From positions 1-25,514 of the forward strand of contig JAFZWX010000181.1 of assembly GCA_017617145.1 (NCBI GenBank): 25,514 bases of DNA, written 5' to 3'. This document shows, piece after piece, positions 1 to 7,241 of the stretch (position 1 is its first letter; every line of letters begins with the position of its first letter). The stretch is from Treponema sp. GTDB lineage: Bacteria > Spirochaetota > Spirochaetia > Treponematales > Treponemataceae. A program made the position numbers and the translations under genes. The notes below the pieces were generated by a model that saw nothing but the letters and a program-made list of their open reading frames with translations, did no database searches and was not told where the DNA came from.

Positions 1-121
1 CAGCACCGCTAACAACCTGGAATTCAAATCCCATTGCAGCGAGCTTTTTGATGTCGTCCGGAATCAGGGCAACACGGGTTTCAAGAGGATCCAACTCTTT
101 ACATACCAGTACTTTCTTCAT
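1..121 (-). CDS. Partial: N-terminus of NAD(P) transhydrogenase alpha subunit or alanine dehydrogenase (AlaDh/PNT family)
   Basis: Only the first 40 codons are present; the gene runs off the left edge. The translation begins MKKVLVCKELDPLETRVALI and continues with a helix-rich stretch ending VVSGA. The KE-x-x-P-x-E-x-RVA pattern is the N-terminal signature shared by the PntA subunit of pyridine nucleotide transhydrogenase and by alanine dehydrogenase. The start is supported by an AGGTGG Shine-Dalgarno about 6 nt upstream. With so little sequence the two families cannot be separated; the DPLETRVA wording reads slightly more like PntA. No neighbour in the window is related in function. Confidence 0.6.
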   Translation of the reverse strand, partial: MKKVLVCKELDPLETRVALIPDDIKKLAAMGFEFQVVSGA

Positions 122-240
122 GTCAAACCACCTGAATTGTGATAATAAAATGTTATCTTATATAATAGTTTTTTTTTTAAGTTTCTACAATATATGAAAA
201 GAAAATAAATGAATAAATATTAAATTTTTTTAATGATATT

Positions 241-380
241 AAAGTTTAGGGTTTTATTAATCCGGGCGGTCCGGCTACGCCGTCAGCTGTTCCGCAATTC
301 CCTACCGGTCAGCCGCTTCCCTCGCTCATTTCATTCGCTCAGTCCAGTGGCCCGCTTCGCGGTTGCTCCATAGCCTACCG
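241..380. repeat. GC-rich intergenic repeat-like segment
   Basis: After an AT-rich stretch with a long T run (about 170-180), base composition switches to a GC-rich, low-complexity text full of short CGG/CCG and TTCGC/GCGGT words. It has no ORF with a ribosome-binding site. In style it resembles the GC-rich spacer at 21038-21137. I read both as degenerate non-coding dispersed repeats of the genome. This is based on composition and shared short words, not on an alignment. Confidence 0.35.
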
Positions 381-382
381 CT

Positions 383-808
383 TTAAACCAAAACCGTTAC
401 CCTTTCTTTCAACTTTAAAACCTCTTCTAGTGGTAATCCTATTGTTTGAGCAATTTCTTTTTCAGAAAGTTTATTTAATTTCAAAAGATTTATCGCCGCT
501 TCTATGGCTTTTTCGTTTCGCCCTTCTTGTCTGCCTTCTTCTAAATCATAGTTTCTTTGTCTTAAATATGTCATATACTGATGCCTCCACTGCATGTTCT
601 TTTTTGCATCATCTACATACTCTTTCAAAGTAGAAGTGAATGTACTTCCAGGTTTATTCGAAATAAGAAGTTCAAAGAATGCCCTAAGCTCCTTATCTTC
701 AATCATTTTAGCACATAATGGGGCAATAAAGAAGATTTTGCTACTGTTTTTCCAAATATATTCGCTTGACCGTTTTACAAAAAAAATTTTTCCTTGACGA
801 ATTTCCAA
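383..808 (-). pseudogene. C-terminal remnant of an Rpn-type / PD-(D/E)XK nuclease-family transposase
   Basis: This 141-codon frame carries the typical tail of the recombination-promoting nuclease (Rpn) and PD-(D/E)XK transposase families common in Treponema. It has an acidic helix with ELRAFFELL, a K-x-x-x-WR-x-x-YM motif, a charged EEGRQEGRNEKA linker, then a small helix-turn-helix-like end (LLKLNKLSEKEIAQTIGLPLEEV). Complete family members are usually about 280-320 residues. The N-terminal nuclease core with its D/E-x-K residues is missing, and the frame begins only about 50 bp from the next gene. I therefore call it a 5'-truncated relic; a short expressed protein cannot be excluded. No good Shine-Dalgarno precedes its ATG. 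Confidence 0.6.
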
Positions 809-823
809 AACCTATCATACAAT
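794..823 (+). promoter_or_regulatory. Candidate sigma70 promoter for the CotH lipoprotein gene
   Basis: TTGACG (794-799), an 18-nt spacer and TACAAT (818-823) lie about 36 nt before the ATG at 859. The -35 box overlaps the start of the nuclease remnant on the other strand. Confidence 0.45.
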
Positions 824-858
824 TAAATCATTAATTTCAAAATAACAACGGAGTGATT

Positions 859-3198
859 ATGAAAAAAATTTCAAAAATCTTACTTTTAAGCATTATGGGA
901 CTTGCTTTCTTAGGAACTGCAATGTCATGTTCACACGGTAATTCAGATTCAGGCGGCTATACAAACGAAGCAACGCCGGAACAAAAACCAACTTACACAC
1001 CTGTAAAAAGTAAGGATGGTTTGCTTTCTGTTACACCAACAGAGGATGGTCTTGTTCTTAAAATAACAAAACAAAAAGGCTGGGCACATTTGTCATTCCT
1101 TATTCTGGAATATCCTGATAATGACTGGGCTTACGAACCTATAGAAATGTCAATTCCAATTGAACCGGATGAAAGAGCAGATTCTAAGGCAATTGAAAAA
1201 ACCTTTAAGCTTGTAACAAAAGGTAAAAAATATAAAATCTGGTATCAGCATCATGGAAAGTTAAAACAAGATGGTACGGTAGATGAATGGGATGGTTATT
1301 ATTCAGCAGAAAGAGATGGTGCCGCTCTTGTAACAGCAATTGGCGGTTCTGGAGATTTACACATTTCCTGCGACAAAGGATATTATTTAAGCCCACGACG
1401 TGGAATATATATGAAAAATCTCAATATTGAAAAACCTTCCATCTTGACAGATGATGAAATAAGACAAAGATGGCATGTTCGCGTTGAAAATGGCGGTAGA
1501 TGGCAAAACGACACTTCTAAAGGAGAACTTTATGATAGACCTTTTGAAGGTGATGTAATCTGGTTCCCAGATGATTTTGCACCTAATGAATATTTAAAAA
1601 ACACTGACAAGGCAGATAAAATTTTTATAAGCGTAGACTATAAATTCAATTTCGAAGATGTTGAATATCAAATGAACGCTTATCGCAATAATCCTGATTG
1701 GGATAATGAAAACAATTGTTCAATTGAAGATTCAAACTGGTTTGTTGATTACAAAGAAATAGAAAACACCGCTAATAAATTGCCAAAAGTTTTCATTAAC
1801 AGCATTGTAGATGATGAAGGAAATATTGACTTTGTAACAAAGCCTGTAGCCGCTCATGTAAGAAAGCAGACTTTGCAATGGACACAGGAATTCGCAAACT
1901 CTCCGGCACCGGAATATAAAAAGAGCGATATTTTTGTTGATACTTCTGATGATGGAACAGGTAAAACAAAAATTGGTGAGGGTAAAGTAAAGGTGCGCGG
2001 AAATTACACCACTACTTACGATAAAAAATCCTTCAGAATTAAGCTGAATAAAGCTGCAAATTTGCTTGGACTTAATGGTGGTAAACCATTCAAAAACTGG
2101 GTTCTTCTAGCCTGCTTTAAAGATGCTTCTTTACTTAGAGATGCAACAGCACTCAAAATGTATAAGGAACTCTTCTCTGGCTATTATTCAAGTGACTGTA
2201 AGCTTGTAGAAGTTTTTGTAAATGACGATTACTGGGGTGTTTACTTACTTGCAGAACAGCAGGAAACAAAAGCAGACAGAATTGCTATTACAGAACCCCC
2301 TGAAGATGATAAAAATGCAACAAATATCGGATATCTTATAGAATTTGACAGCTACAGCGTTTACGAAAAAGATAATGAAAAATTCACTATCGATTATCTT
2401 GGAGACATCAAAGATTATAATGGTGTAACTCTTAAGGAGCCTCAAACTGGTTATACAATTAAGAGTGATATTTACGACAAAGCTCAGCACGACTTTATTG
2501 CAGATTATATGAACAAACTCTGGAAAATCTGCTACGAGGCTGTTTACAATAAGAAGTATTATAAGTTCATCGAAAACTATCAGCTTGAAGAATATACCCC
2601 AGATGGCAACTCAGACAACGAAAAATGCAAAAACTGTATTTCCCAAGTCATTGACACAAAGTCTCTTGCAGATATGTATATCTTTATGGAGCTGGTTTGC
2701 GACCCGGATCTTTATCTTACAAGCTTCTTTATGGATATTGATTTTGCCGAGGGAAAAGACCACAAGCTTCGTTTTGAAGCACCTTGGGATTTTGACTCAA
2801 CAATGGGAAACAAACGTCATGCAGCTGATTCCCAGGGAATGTTTGCAGGTGCTGTTCAAAAAGAAGTAAACTTTAATGAAGACGGCTACGCAAACCCTTG
2901 GATGGTAATTTTCATTAATCAGGCCTGGTTCCGGGATCTTGTTAAGACAGAATGGACTGCCTGCAATCACGCAACTGTAAAGCAGAGTGTAAACAATTTT
3001 ATTTCAGACTACGCAACATACGCAGTTCAGCTTGAGTTCAATCGCACAAGATGGGAAAATCCTTCTTCTAATAGCGAGTTGTGCCCGGCTTCTGCAGAGG
3101 CTGCTGCAACATCTCATGCTGCTTCGGCCAATTACCTTAAAGAATGGCTTTCTAAGCGCTTTGATGCAGTTGATGGAATAATTTCTGCCTGGAATTAA
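859..3198 (+). CDS. CotH-kinase-domain lipoprotein
   Basis: The 779-residue protein starts with a lipoprotein signal peptide: KK, a hydrophobic stretch at residues 7-19, and a relaxed spirochaete-type lipobox ending in Cys24. An export and lipid-anchored surface or periplasmic location is likely. Residues about 30-300 are beta-rich and unrecognised. From about residue 307 it matches the CotH family: an RGN motif at 380-382, KKSFRIKL at 389-396, a KNWVLLA strand shortly after, and an APWDFD motif at 641-646 (the metal-binding DFD of CotH kinases). Bacillus CotH phosphorylates spore-coat proteins; in non-spore-forming gut bacteria, secreted CotH proteins are of unknown target. I chose ATG 859 over GTG 853 because GGAG (850-853) is correctly spaced for 859 and overlaps the GTG. 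It appears monocistronic, followed by a palindromic repeat. Confidence 0.85.
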   Translation: MKKISKILLLSIMGLAFLGTAMSCSHGNSDSGGYTNEATPEQKPTYTPVKSKDGLLSVTPTEDGLVLKITKQKGWAHLSFLILEYPDNDWAYEPIEMSIPIEPDERADSKAIEKTFKLVTKGKKYKIWYQHHGKLKQDGTVDEWDGYYSAERDGAALVTAIGGSGDLHISCDKGYYLSPRRGIYMKNLNIEKPSILTDDEIRQRWHVRVENGGRWQNDTSKGELYDRPFEGDVIWFPDDFAPNEYLKNTDKADKIFISVDYKFNFEDVEYQMNAYRNNPDWDNENNCSIEDSNWFVDYKEIENTANKLPKVFINSIVDDEGNIDFVTKPVAAHVRKQTLQWTQEFANSPAPEYKKSDIFVDTSDDGTGKTKIGEGKVKVRGNYTTTYDKKSFRIKLNKAANLLGLNGGKPFKNWVLLACFKDASLLRDATALKMYKELFSGYYSSDCKLVEVFVNDDYWGVYLLAEQQETKADRIAITEPPEDDKNATNIGYLIEFDSYSVYEKDNEKFTIDYLGDIKDYNGVTLKEPQTGYTIKSDIYDKAQHDFIADYMNKLWKICYEAVYNKKYYKFIENYQLEEYTPDGNSDNEKCKNCISQVIDTKSLADMYIFMELVCDPDLYLTSFFMDIDFAEGKDHKLRFEAPWDFDSTMGNKRHAADSQGMFAGAVQKEVNFNEDGYANPWMVIFINQAWFRDLVKTEWTACNHATVKQSVNNFISDYATYAVQLEFNRTRWENPSSNSELCPASAEAAATSHAASANYLKEWLSKRFDAVDGIISAWN

Positions 3199-3201
3199 AC
3201 A

Positions 3202-3252
3202 GATTGTCGTGTCAAGCACGACAATGACAGATGTTTATTGACAATGACAGAT
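3202..3252. repeat. Type-2 palindromic repeat (TCAAG/CTTGA loop) plus a partial direct copy
   Basis: Arms ATTGTCGTG and CACGACAAT (3203-3225) form a perfect 9-bp inverted repeat around TCAAG, followed by GACA. A 13-bp word, GACAATGACAGAT, occurs at 3220-3232 and again at 3240-3252, as if a second repeat copy were truncated. It lies 4 nt after the CotH stop and could act as a transcript-end hairpin, although no clean T tract follows the stem. Confidence 0.6.
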
Positions 3253-3265
3253 TTTTAAAAAAAAT

Positions 3266-3293
3266 TTGACATCCTCCATTTCTGTGTTATTAT
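3266..3293 (+). promoter_or_regulatory. Sigma70-type promoter of the galactoside operon
   Basis: TTGACA (3266-3271), a 16-nt spacer and TATTAT (3288-3293). The predicted transcription start falls near 3300, inside the palindromic operator that follows. Confidence 0.6.
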
Positions 3294-3297
3294 TTAA

Positions 3298-3316
3298 GTG
3301 ATAGTAAGACTATCAC
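3298..3316. promoter_or_regulatory. Perfect palindromic operator at the transcription start (GTGATAGT-N3-ACTATCAC)
   Basis: The arms at 3298-3305 and 3309-3316 are exact reverse complements with an AAG centre. The position directly downstream of the -10 box is where a repressor would block transcription. The operon contains its own TetR-family gene (6532-7197), the natural candidate for binding here. I did not see a second copy in the window. As RNA the same bases would form an 8-bp hairpin at the 5' end of the transcript. Confidence 0.6.
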
Positions 3317-3351
3317 CCCGCGACCCCTTCGACAGGCTCAAGGACCGCGGG
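3317..3351. repeat. Type-1 palindromic repeat in the GH36 leader
   Basis: The reverse complement of the core GAGCCTGTCGAA is present (3329-3339), flanked by outer arms CCCGCG (3317-3322) and CGCGGG (3346-3351) and inner CCTT/AAGG. It sits between the operator and the Shine-Dalgarno, and is open in frame with the downstream gene, which would create a false upstream start. Confidence 0.6.
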
Positions 3352-3372
3352 ATCGCACAAATGGAGGATGTC

Positions 3373-5016
3373 ATGAAAACTTATACTGCGCATACAAATT
3401 ATCATGCAGATACAAACTCTATAATAGAAAAGCTCAAACTTGCAGAACTTGTTGATGAAAAAGAGTTTTCAATAAGCGAAGCCTGGATAAACGTTGGAGG
3501 CTGGCAAAGCTGGAATCCCGGTTTCGAAATCCCGCCCGGCAAACAACAGCCTTCCCTTACAAACCGTCTTATAAAACCGTGGAACAACTACCTTGTTTTT
3601 CCAAACACATCCTTTAAACCAGACAAAAATCTTGTGCTTGCTCAGTTTATTTCATACCTTCGCTGGGGCGATTTTTACCTTGTTTTTGCTTCTGTAGGAA
3701 ACGTTTCGCGTGTGCTTCCTCCTGTTCAGTTTATTTTTGACCGCCGTGACAACACAATTACTATAGAAATCTGCGATAAAGGCAACGACTGGCGCTGCGA
3801 CGACATAACTGCACAAATAGAAATCTTCACTGCATCATCCTTTTTTGAATGCAAAGACAAATTGCGCGAAATTTACGATTCCCTGCACTTCAGTAAAATC
3901 TCGCTCTTGGGTAAAACTCCGGGCGGCTGGGAAAGCTGGTATAATCACTACGCAAATATCAACGAAAAACTCATTTTAGAAGACCTTGAAGCGCTTCAAA
4001 AAACAGAAAATATCATTTCAAAAGGTACTTTCTCAAGTAAAATTTTCCAGATTGACGATGGCTGGGAGCAGGCCCTTGGTGACTGGAATGTACGCCCAGA
4101 CCGATTTCCGCGTGGTTTTGCCCCGGTTGTAGAGCAAATAGACGCAGCAGGCTTTATTCCAGGCCTTTGGATTGCACCTTTTATTATAGATTCCCGCTCA
4201 CAGACTGCTCAAAAACATCCGGAATGGCTTTTGCACGACTTGAATCCAAAACGACCGCTTGTTCCTGCAGGTTATAATCCTCTTTGGGGCAAAAATGGTA
4301 CTTTTTATTGCCTTGACCTTAGCCGCGACGAAGTAATTGATTATTTAGACAAGCTTATGCAATCTGTAATTGACGAATGGGGCTTCCGCTATATTAAGCT
4401 TGACTTCCTTTATGCCGGAATGCTATTCGGCGACTACGAATATCCAACCGCTTCATATAAAATTTACAATCGTGCTGTTGCAAAGCTCACTTCTCGTCTT
4501 ACAAATAAAAAAGGTCAGCCTGTTACATATCTTGGCTGCGGACTTCCTTTTGAACTTTCATTCAAATACATGCCGCTTTCGAGAATTGGCTGCGACACCT
4601 ACGAACACTGGAAAAACAAAATGGCCCGCGTGTTAAACTGGAATGGCCGCAACGAAGCATATTTAAACTTAAAAGACACCCTTGGCCACGCACTTTGGAA
4701 CAATACAGTTTTTGCAAATGACCCGGATGTTATTTTTGTTCGTACACAAAACTGCACACTCACCGAAGAAGAAAAGCTTTTAATTGCCAAAACAAACATT
4801 CTTTTTGGAAGTCAGTTTATGTATTCCGATGATCCTGGTAAGGAGGGCCCCGAGGAACATAAACTTGAAAATCAAATAAATGAATTCCGAAACAAATACG
4901 CCGGACAGGAATTCGGATTTATCCAGACACAAGAAGATATTTTCAAAATATTCAATCGCGACCGTTCAATTGAGGGAACTATAGATTTAAGGAGCCGCCA
5001 TGCAGATATTCAATAA
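3373..5016 (+). CDS. Alpha-galactosidase, glycoside hydrolase family 36
   Basis: Predicted to release terminal alpha-1,6-galactose from melibiose/raffinose-type sugars in the cytoplasm (no signal peptide). The 547-residue protein shows the family-36 barrel signatures: QIDDGW around 226-231, GLWIAPF, the nucleophile in KLDF (Asp344), and the acid/base Asp408 in RIGCDT. It is shorter than the ~720-residue long GH36 enzymes, with a reduced N-terminal beta domain. I chose ATG 3373 because GGAGG (3363-3367) precedes it by 5 nt; upstream in-frame starts run through the palindromic repeat and begin at the predicted transcription start. It is the first gene of an operon; its stop overlaps the next start by 17 bp, so translation is probably coupled. 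Exact substrate is inferred from family and the GPH transporter. Confidence 0.85.
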   Translation: MKTYTAHTNYHADTNSIIEKLKLAELVDEKEFSISEAWINVGGWQSWNPGFEIPPGKQQPSLTNRLIKPWNNYLVFPNTSFKPDKNLVLAQFISYLRWGDFYLVFASVGNVSRVLPPVQFIFDRRDNTITIEICDKGNDWRCDDITAQIEIFTASSFFECKDKLREIYDSLHFSKISLLGKTPGGWESWYNHYANINEKLILEDLEALQKTENIISKGTFSSKIFQIDDGWEQALGDWNVRPDRFPRGFAPVVEQIDAAGFIPGLWIAPFIIDSRSQTAQKHPEWLLHDLNPKRPLVPAGYNPLWGKNGTFYCLDLSRDEVIDYLDKLMQSVIDEWGFRYIKLDFLYAGMLFGDYEYPTASYKIYNRAVAKLTSRLTNKKGQPVTYLGCGLPFELSFKYMPLSRIGCDTYEHWKNKMARVLNWNGRNEAYLNLKDTLGHALWNNTVFANDPDVIFVRTQNCTLTEEEKLLIAKTNILFGSQFMYSDDPGKEGPEEHKLENQINEFRNKYAGQEFGFIQTQEDIFKIFNRDRSIEGTIDLRSRHADIQ

Positions 5017-6463
5017 TCCAATTGACAACAAAACTTACAAAAAAGCACTTCGCAATCAGAAAAAATTTATTCGTAAATTTGGCGATGACAGTAAAACGCA
5101 ATATCATCTTACACTTGAAGATAATGATGTTTTAACTCCGCCGTTTGATTGCAAAATTATAAGAACTACGGAGACCTCTACCATAAGCAACGGACTCCCT
5201 GAAAAGCCAATTATCATAGGAAATATCCGAATGGGTTTTGGTCATTACAGAATCTCTATGGCAATGGCAAGTGCAGCTCGTTCAATGGGCTATACACCGC
5301 TTTGGCTAGACCTCAATTCGTTTCCCGAAACTACCTGTACAAAAATTATTTCATACCAGAATAATCTTTATTCTACAGGTTCCAGACTTTCGCAAAAAAT
5401 CCCGATTTTTAATAAACTTATATGGGAGCCGCTCAACTACGAAGGCTTTAAAAAACTTTCTTACAATGCAGGCGACCAGATAACCGCCCAACTAATGACT
5501 CCGCTTTTTAATGAACTTCCAAAAGACACACCTTTTATTGCAACACACGTTTGGCCAAGCCAGGCAGCAGTTCACGCAGGAATGACAAAAGTTGTAAATG
5601 CAATTCCCGATAACTGGCCAATGGCGCTTCATTTGAGCGAAGGAGCTCTTCATACTGTTCAAACTTACAATACCTATTGGGGCTACCGAACTTTAAATGG
5701 TTTTGAAGCAGGAAAAATCCTGAACCCTATGAACCGCGATGATATTGTATTTACCGGCCACTACATTGACCATGAGCTTGTAAGCAACATAGAAGAAGAT
5801 TGCCGTAAACGTGTTGAACGAGCTAAAGGTGCAGGCCCAATCCGATTCCTTTTTACAATTGGAGGAGCCGGTGCACAGGCGGAATTTTTTGCTGCAATAA
5901 TAAAAACACTGCTTCCTTATGTAAAACAGAACAAAGCCTGCATATATGTAAACTGCGGCGACTACCAGAATGTATGGACAAAACTTCAGCAAATGATTCC
6001 GGAGCTTGAAAACGGTAGTGTTTCTACAAAGGAACACTTCAACAACTGGGTCGAAGAGCTTGAATTTGCTCAAAAAGCAACATCTGGTACAGACAAAGAC
6101 GTAGGTTCCGGTATTCACGCCTTCTGTAACAAAGATATTTTTGGCGCCGTTTACATTACAAACCTATTAATGCGTGCAAGCGACATTCTTGTTACAAAAC
6201 CAAGTGAACTTGCATTCTATCCGGTTCCTAAACTTTTTATAAAACGCATTGGCGGACACGAAATGTGGGGTGCAATTCATTCTGCAGAACTTGGCGACGG
6301 TTCACAGGAATGCGAAACTCCGGAACAGGCAGGTTCCATTGTAAAACTTATAATGGAAGACCCTACCCTGCTCGAAATGATGTGCAATAATATTCTGCAG
6401 CAAAAGAAAATTGGTACTTACGATGGAGCATATAAAACTGTTGAATTAGCAATAAAACGCTAA
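5000..6463 (+). CDS. Uncharacterised GT-B-like protein (GT28/MurG/MGDG-synthase-like motifs)
   Basis: I do not recognise a named family. The 487-residue protein has a pattern consistent with a two-domain GT-B glycosyltransferase fold. An N-terminal strand-turn IIIGNIRMGFGHYR (71-84) is reminiscent of the Gly-rich GGGH loop of MurG/MGDG synthase. A second Rossmann-like start, FLFTIGGAGAQ (283-293), resembles the MurG GGSxGA loop. ASDILVTKPSEL (393-404) resembles the sugar-nucleotide-binding region with its conserved Glu. No signal peptide or membrane segments are seen. An AAGGAG (4989-4994) serves ATG 5000, inside the end of the GH36 gene, so the two are tightly coupled. Placement between an alpha-galactosidase and a sugar symporter suggests a role in galactoside metabolism or glycolipid/polysaccharide assembly; that is inference. 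A phosphorylase or non-catalytic role is also possible. Confidence 0.6.
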   Translation: MQIFNNPIDNKTYKKALRNQKKFIRKFGDDSKTQYHLTLEDNDVLTPPFDCKIIRTTETSTISNGLPEKPIIIGNIRMGFGHYRISMAMASAARSMGYTPLWLDLNSFPETTCTKIISYQNNLYSTGSRLSQKIPIFNKLIWEPLNYEGFKKLSYNAGDQITAQLMTPLFNELPKDTPFIATHVWPSQAAVHAGMTKVVNAIPDNWPMALHLSEGALHTVQTYNTYWGYRTLNGFEAGKILNPMNRDDIVFTGHYIDHELVSNIEEDCRKRVERAKGAGPIRFLFTIGGAGAQAEFFAAIIKTLLPYVKQNKACIYVNCGDYQNVWTKLQQMIPELENGSVSTKEHFNNWVEELEFAQKATSGTDKDVGSGIHAFCNKDIFGAVYITNLLMRASDILVTKPSELAFYPVPKLFIKRIGGHEMWGAIHSAELGDGSQECETPEQAGSIVKLIMEDPTLLEMMCNNILQQKKIGTYDGAYKTVELAIKR

Positions 6464-6469
6464 AGAAGC

Positions 6470-6518
6470 GTGGTTGCGGTCCCTGAGCCTGTCGAAGGGG
6501 TCGAAGGGTCGAAACCAC
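6470..6518. repeat. Type-1 palindromic repeat between the GT-B-like gene and tetR
   Basis: Outer arms GTGGTT (6470-6475) and AACCAC (6513-6518) enclose the core GAGCCTGTCGAA, followed by a small TCGAAGGG tandem duplication. The element ends just before the AGGAGG Shine-Dalgarno of the next gene. Confidence 0.6.
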
Positions 6519-6531
6519 CTCAGGAGGACAT

Positions 6532-7197
6532 ATGGAAGAAGTAGAAGAACTTTTAGAAGACGACGAAGGCAGAAAAAAAACTGTCCGCATTGAACGCATT
6601 CTGGATGTTGCTTTTGAACTTTTTGCAACCCGCGGAATTGAACCGGTTACTATGAACGATATTGCCCAAAAGGCAAAAATTGGCGTTGCTTCGTTGTACC
6701 GGTATTTTGAAACAAAAGAGATTCTTGTTGTTCGCACTGCAACTCATGTTTGGTCAACCCGTATGGAAGATGTTCTGCCAAATCTTGTAAAACCAAAATA
6801 CACAAACTCAAGCGGTTATTCGCAACTCGAAGTTATTTTTGGTTTATTTGTAAAGCTTTACGAAAAACAAACAGCCTTTTTGCGATTTATCTATTTGTTT
6901 GACGCTTATGCAGTGCGAGAAAAAATCCCTAAAGACAAAATGACAAACTATGAATCAAGAATTCTTCTTGTAAAACAAATCATTTCTGTAGCAATACAAA
7001 AAGGAATTGAAGACGGTTCCATAAATCCAAAATACGGTAAGTGTGGCGATGCGCTTTACTTTACTCTGATTCACACTTTCTTTAGCACAGCACAAAAACT
7101 TGCACTTAGCGGAAATCTTTTGGATATGGATTCACAAATGAACGGGGCAAAACAACTGTCATTACTGGCAGATATTTTGTTAGCAGGACTACAGTAA
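6532..7197 (+). CDS. TetR/AcrR-family transcriptional regulator
   Basis: The 221-residue protein has a short acidic N-terminal tail, then the TetR DNA-binding domain at residues about 18-68: helix 1 ILDVAFELFATRG, then TMNDIAQKAKIGVASLYRYF, where the Y-R-Y-F recognition helix end and following KE are typical. Residues 75-221 form the variable helical ligand-binding/dimerisation domain. An AGGAGG lies 6-7 nt before the ATG. As the third gene of the operon it most likely controls its own promoter through the perfect palindrome at 3298-3316. The inducer may be an alpha-galactoside or a breakdown product; this is inferred from neighbours only. Confidence 0.85.
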   Translation: MEEVEELLEDDEGRKKTVRIERILDVAFELFATRGIEPVTMNDIAQKAKIGVASLYRYFETKEILVVRTATHVWSTRMEDVLPNLVKPKYTNSSGYSQLEVIFGLFVKLYEKQTAFLRFIYLFDAYAVREKIPKDKMTNYESRILLVKQIISVAIQKGIEDGSINPKYGKCGDALYFTLIHTFFSTAQKLALSGNLLDMDSQMNGAKQLSLLADILLAGLQ

Positions 7198-7199
7198 GT

Positions 7200-7223
7200 G
7201 GTCCCTGAGGCTCTCGAAGGGCC
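7200..7223. repeat. Type-1 palindromic repeat between tetR and the symporter gene
   Basis: GGTCCCT and AGGGCC flank the variant core GAGGCTCTCGA. It lies between the tetR stop and the AAAGGAG (7228-7234) that serves the next ATG. Confidence 0.6.
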
Positions 7224-7241
7224 ATATAAAGGAGTTTTTTT

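Noticed and set aside
3298..3372. Longer GTG start for the GH36 gene
   Set aside because: The extension begins at the predicted transcription start and translates the operator and a palindromic repeat, while ATG 3373 has a well-spaced GGAGG.
5693..6118. 141-codon - strand frame opposite the GT-B-like gene
   Set aside because: Cys/Phe-rich shadow translation of the real gene with no ribosome-binding site.
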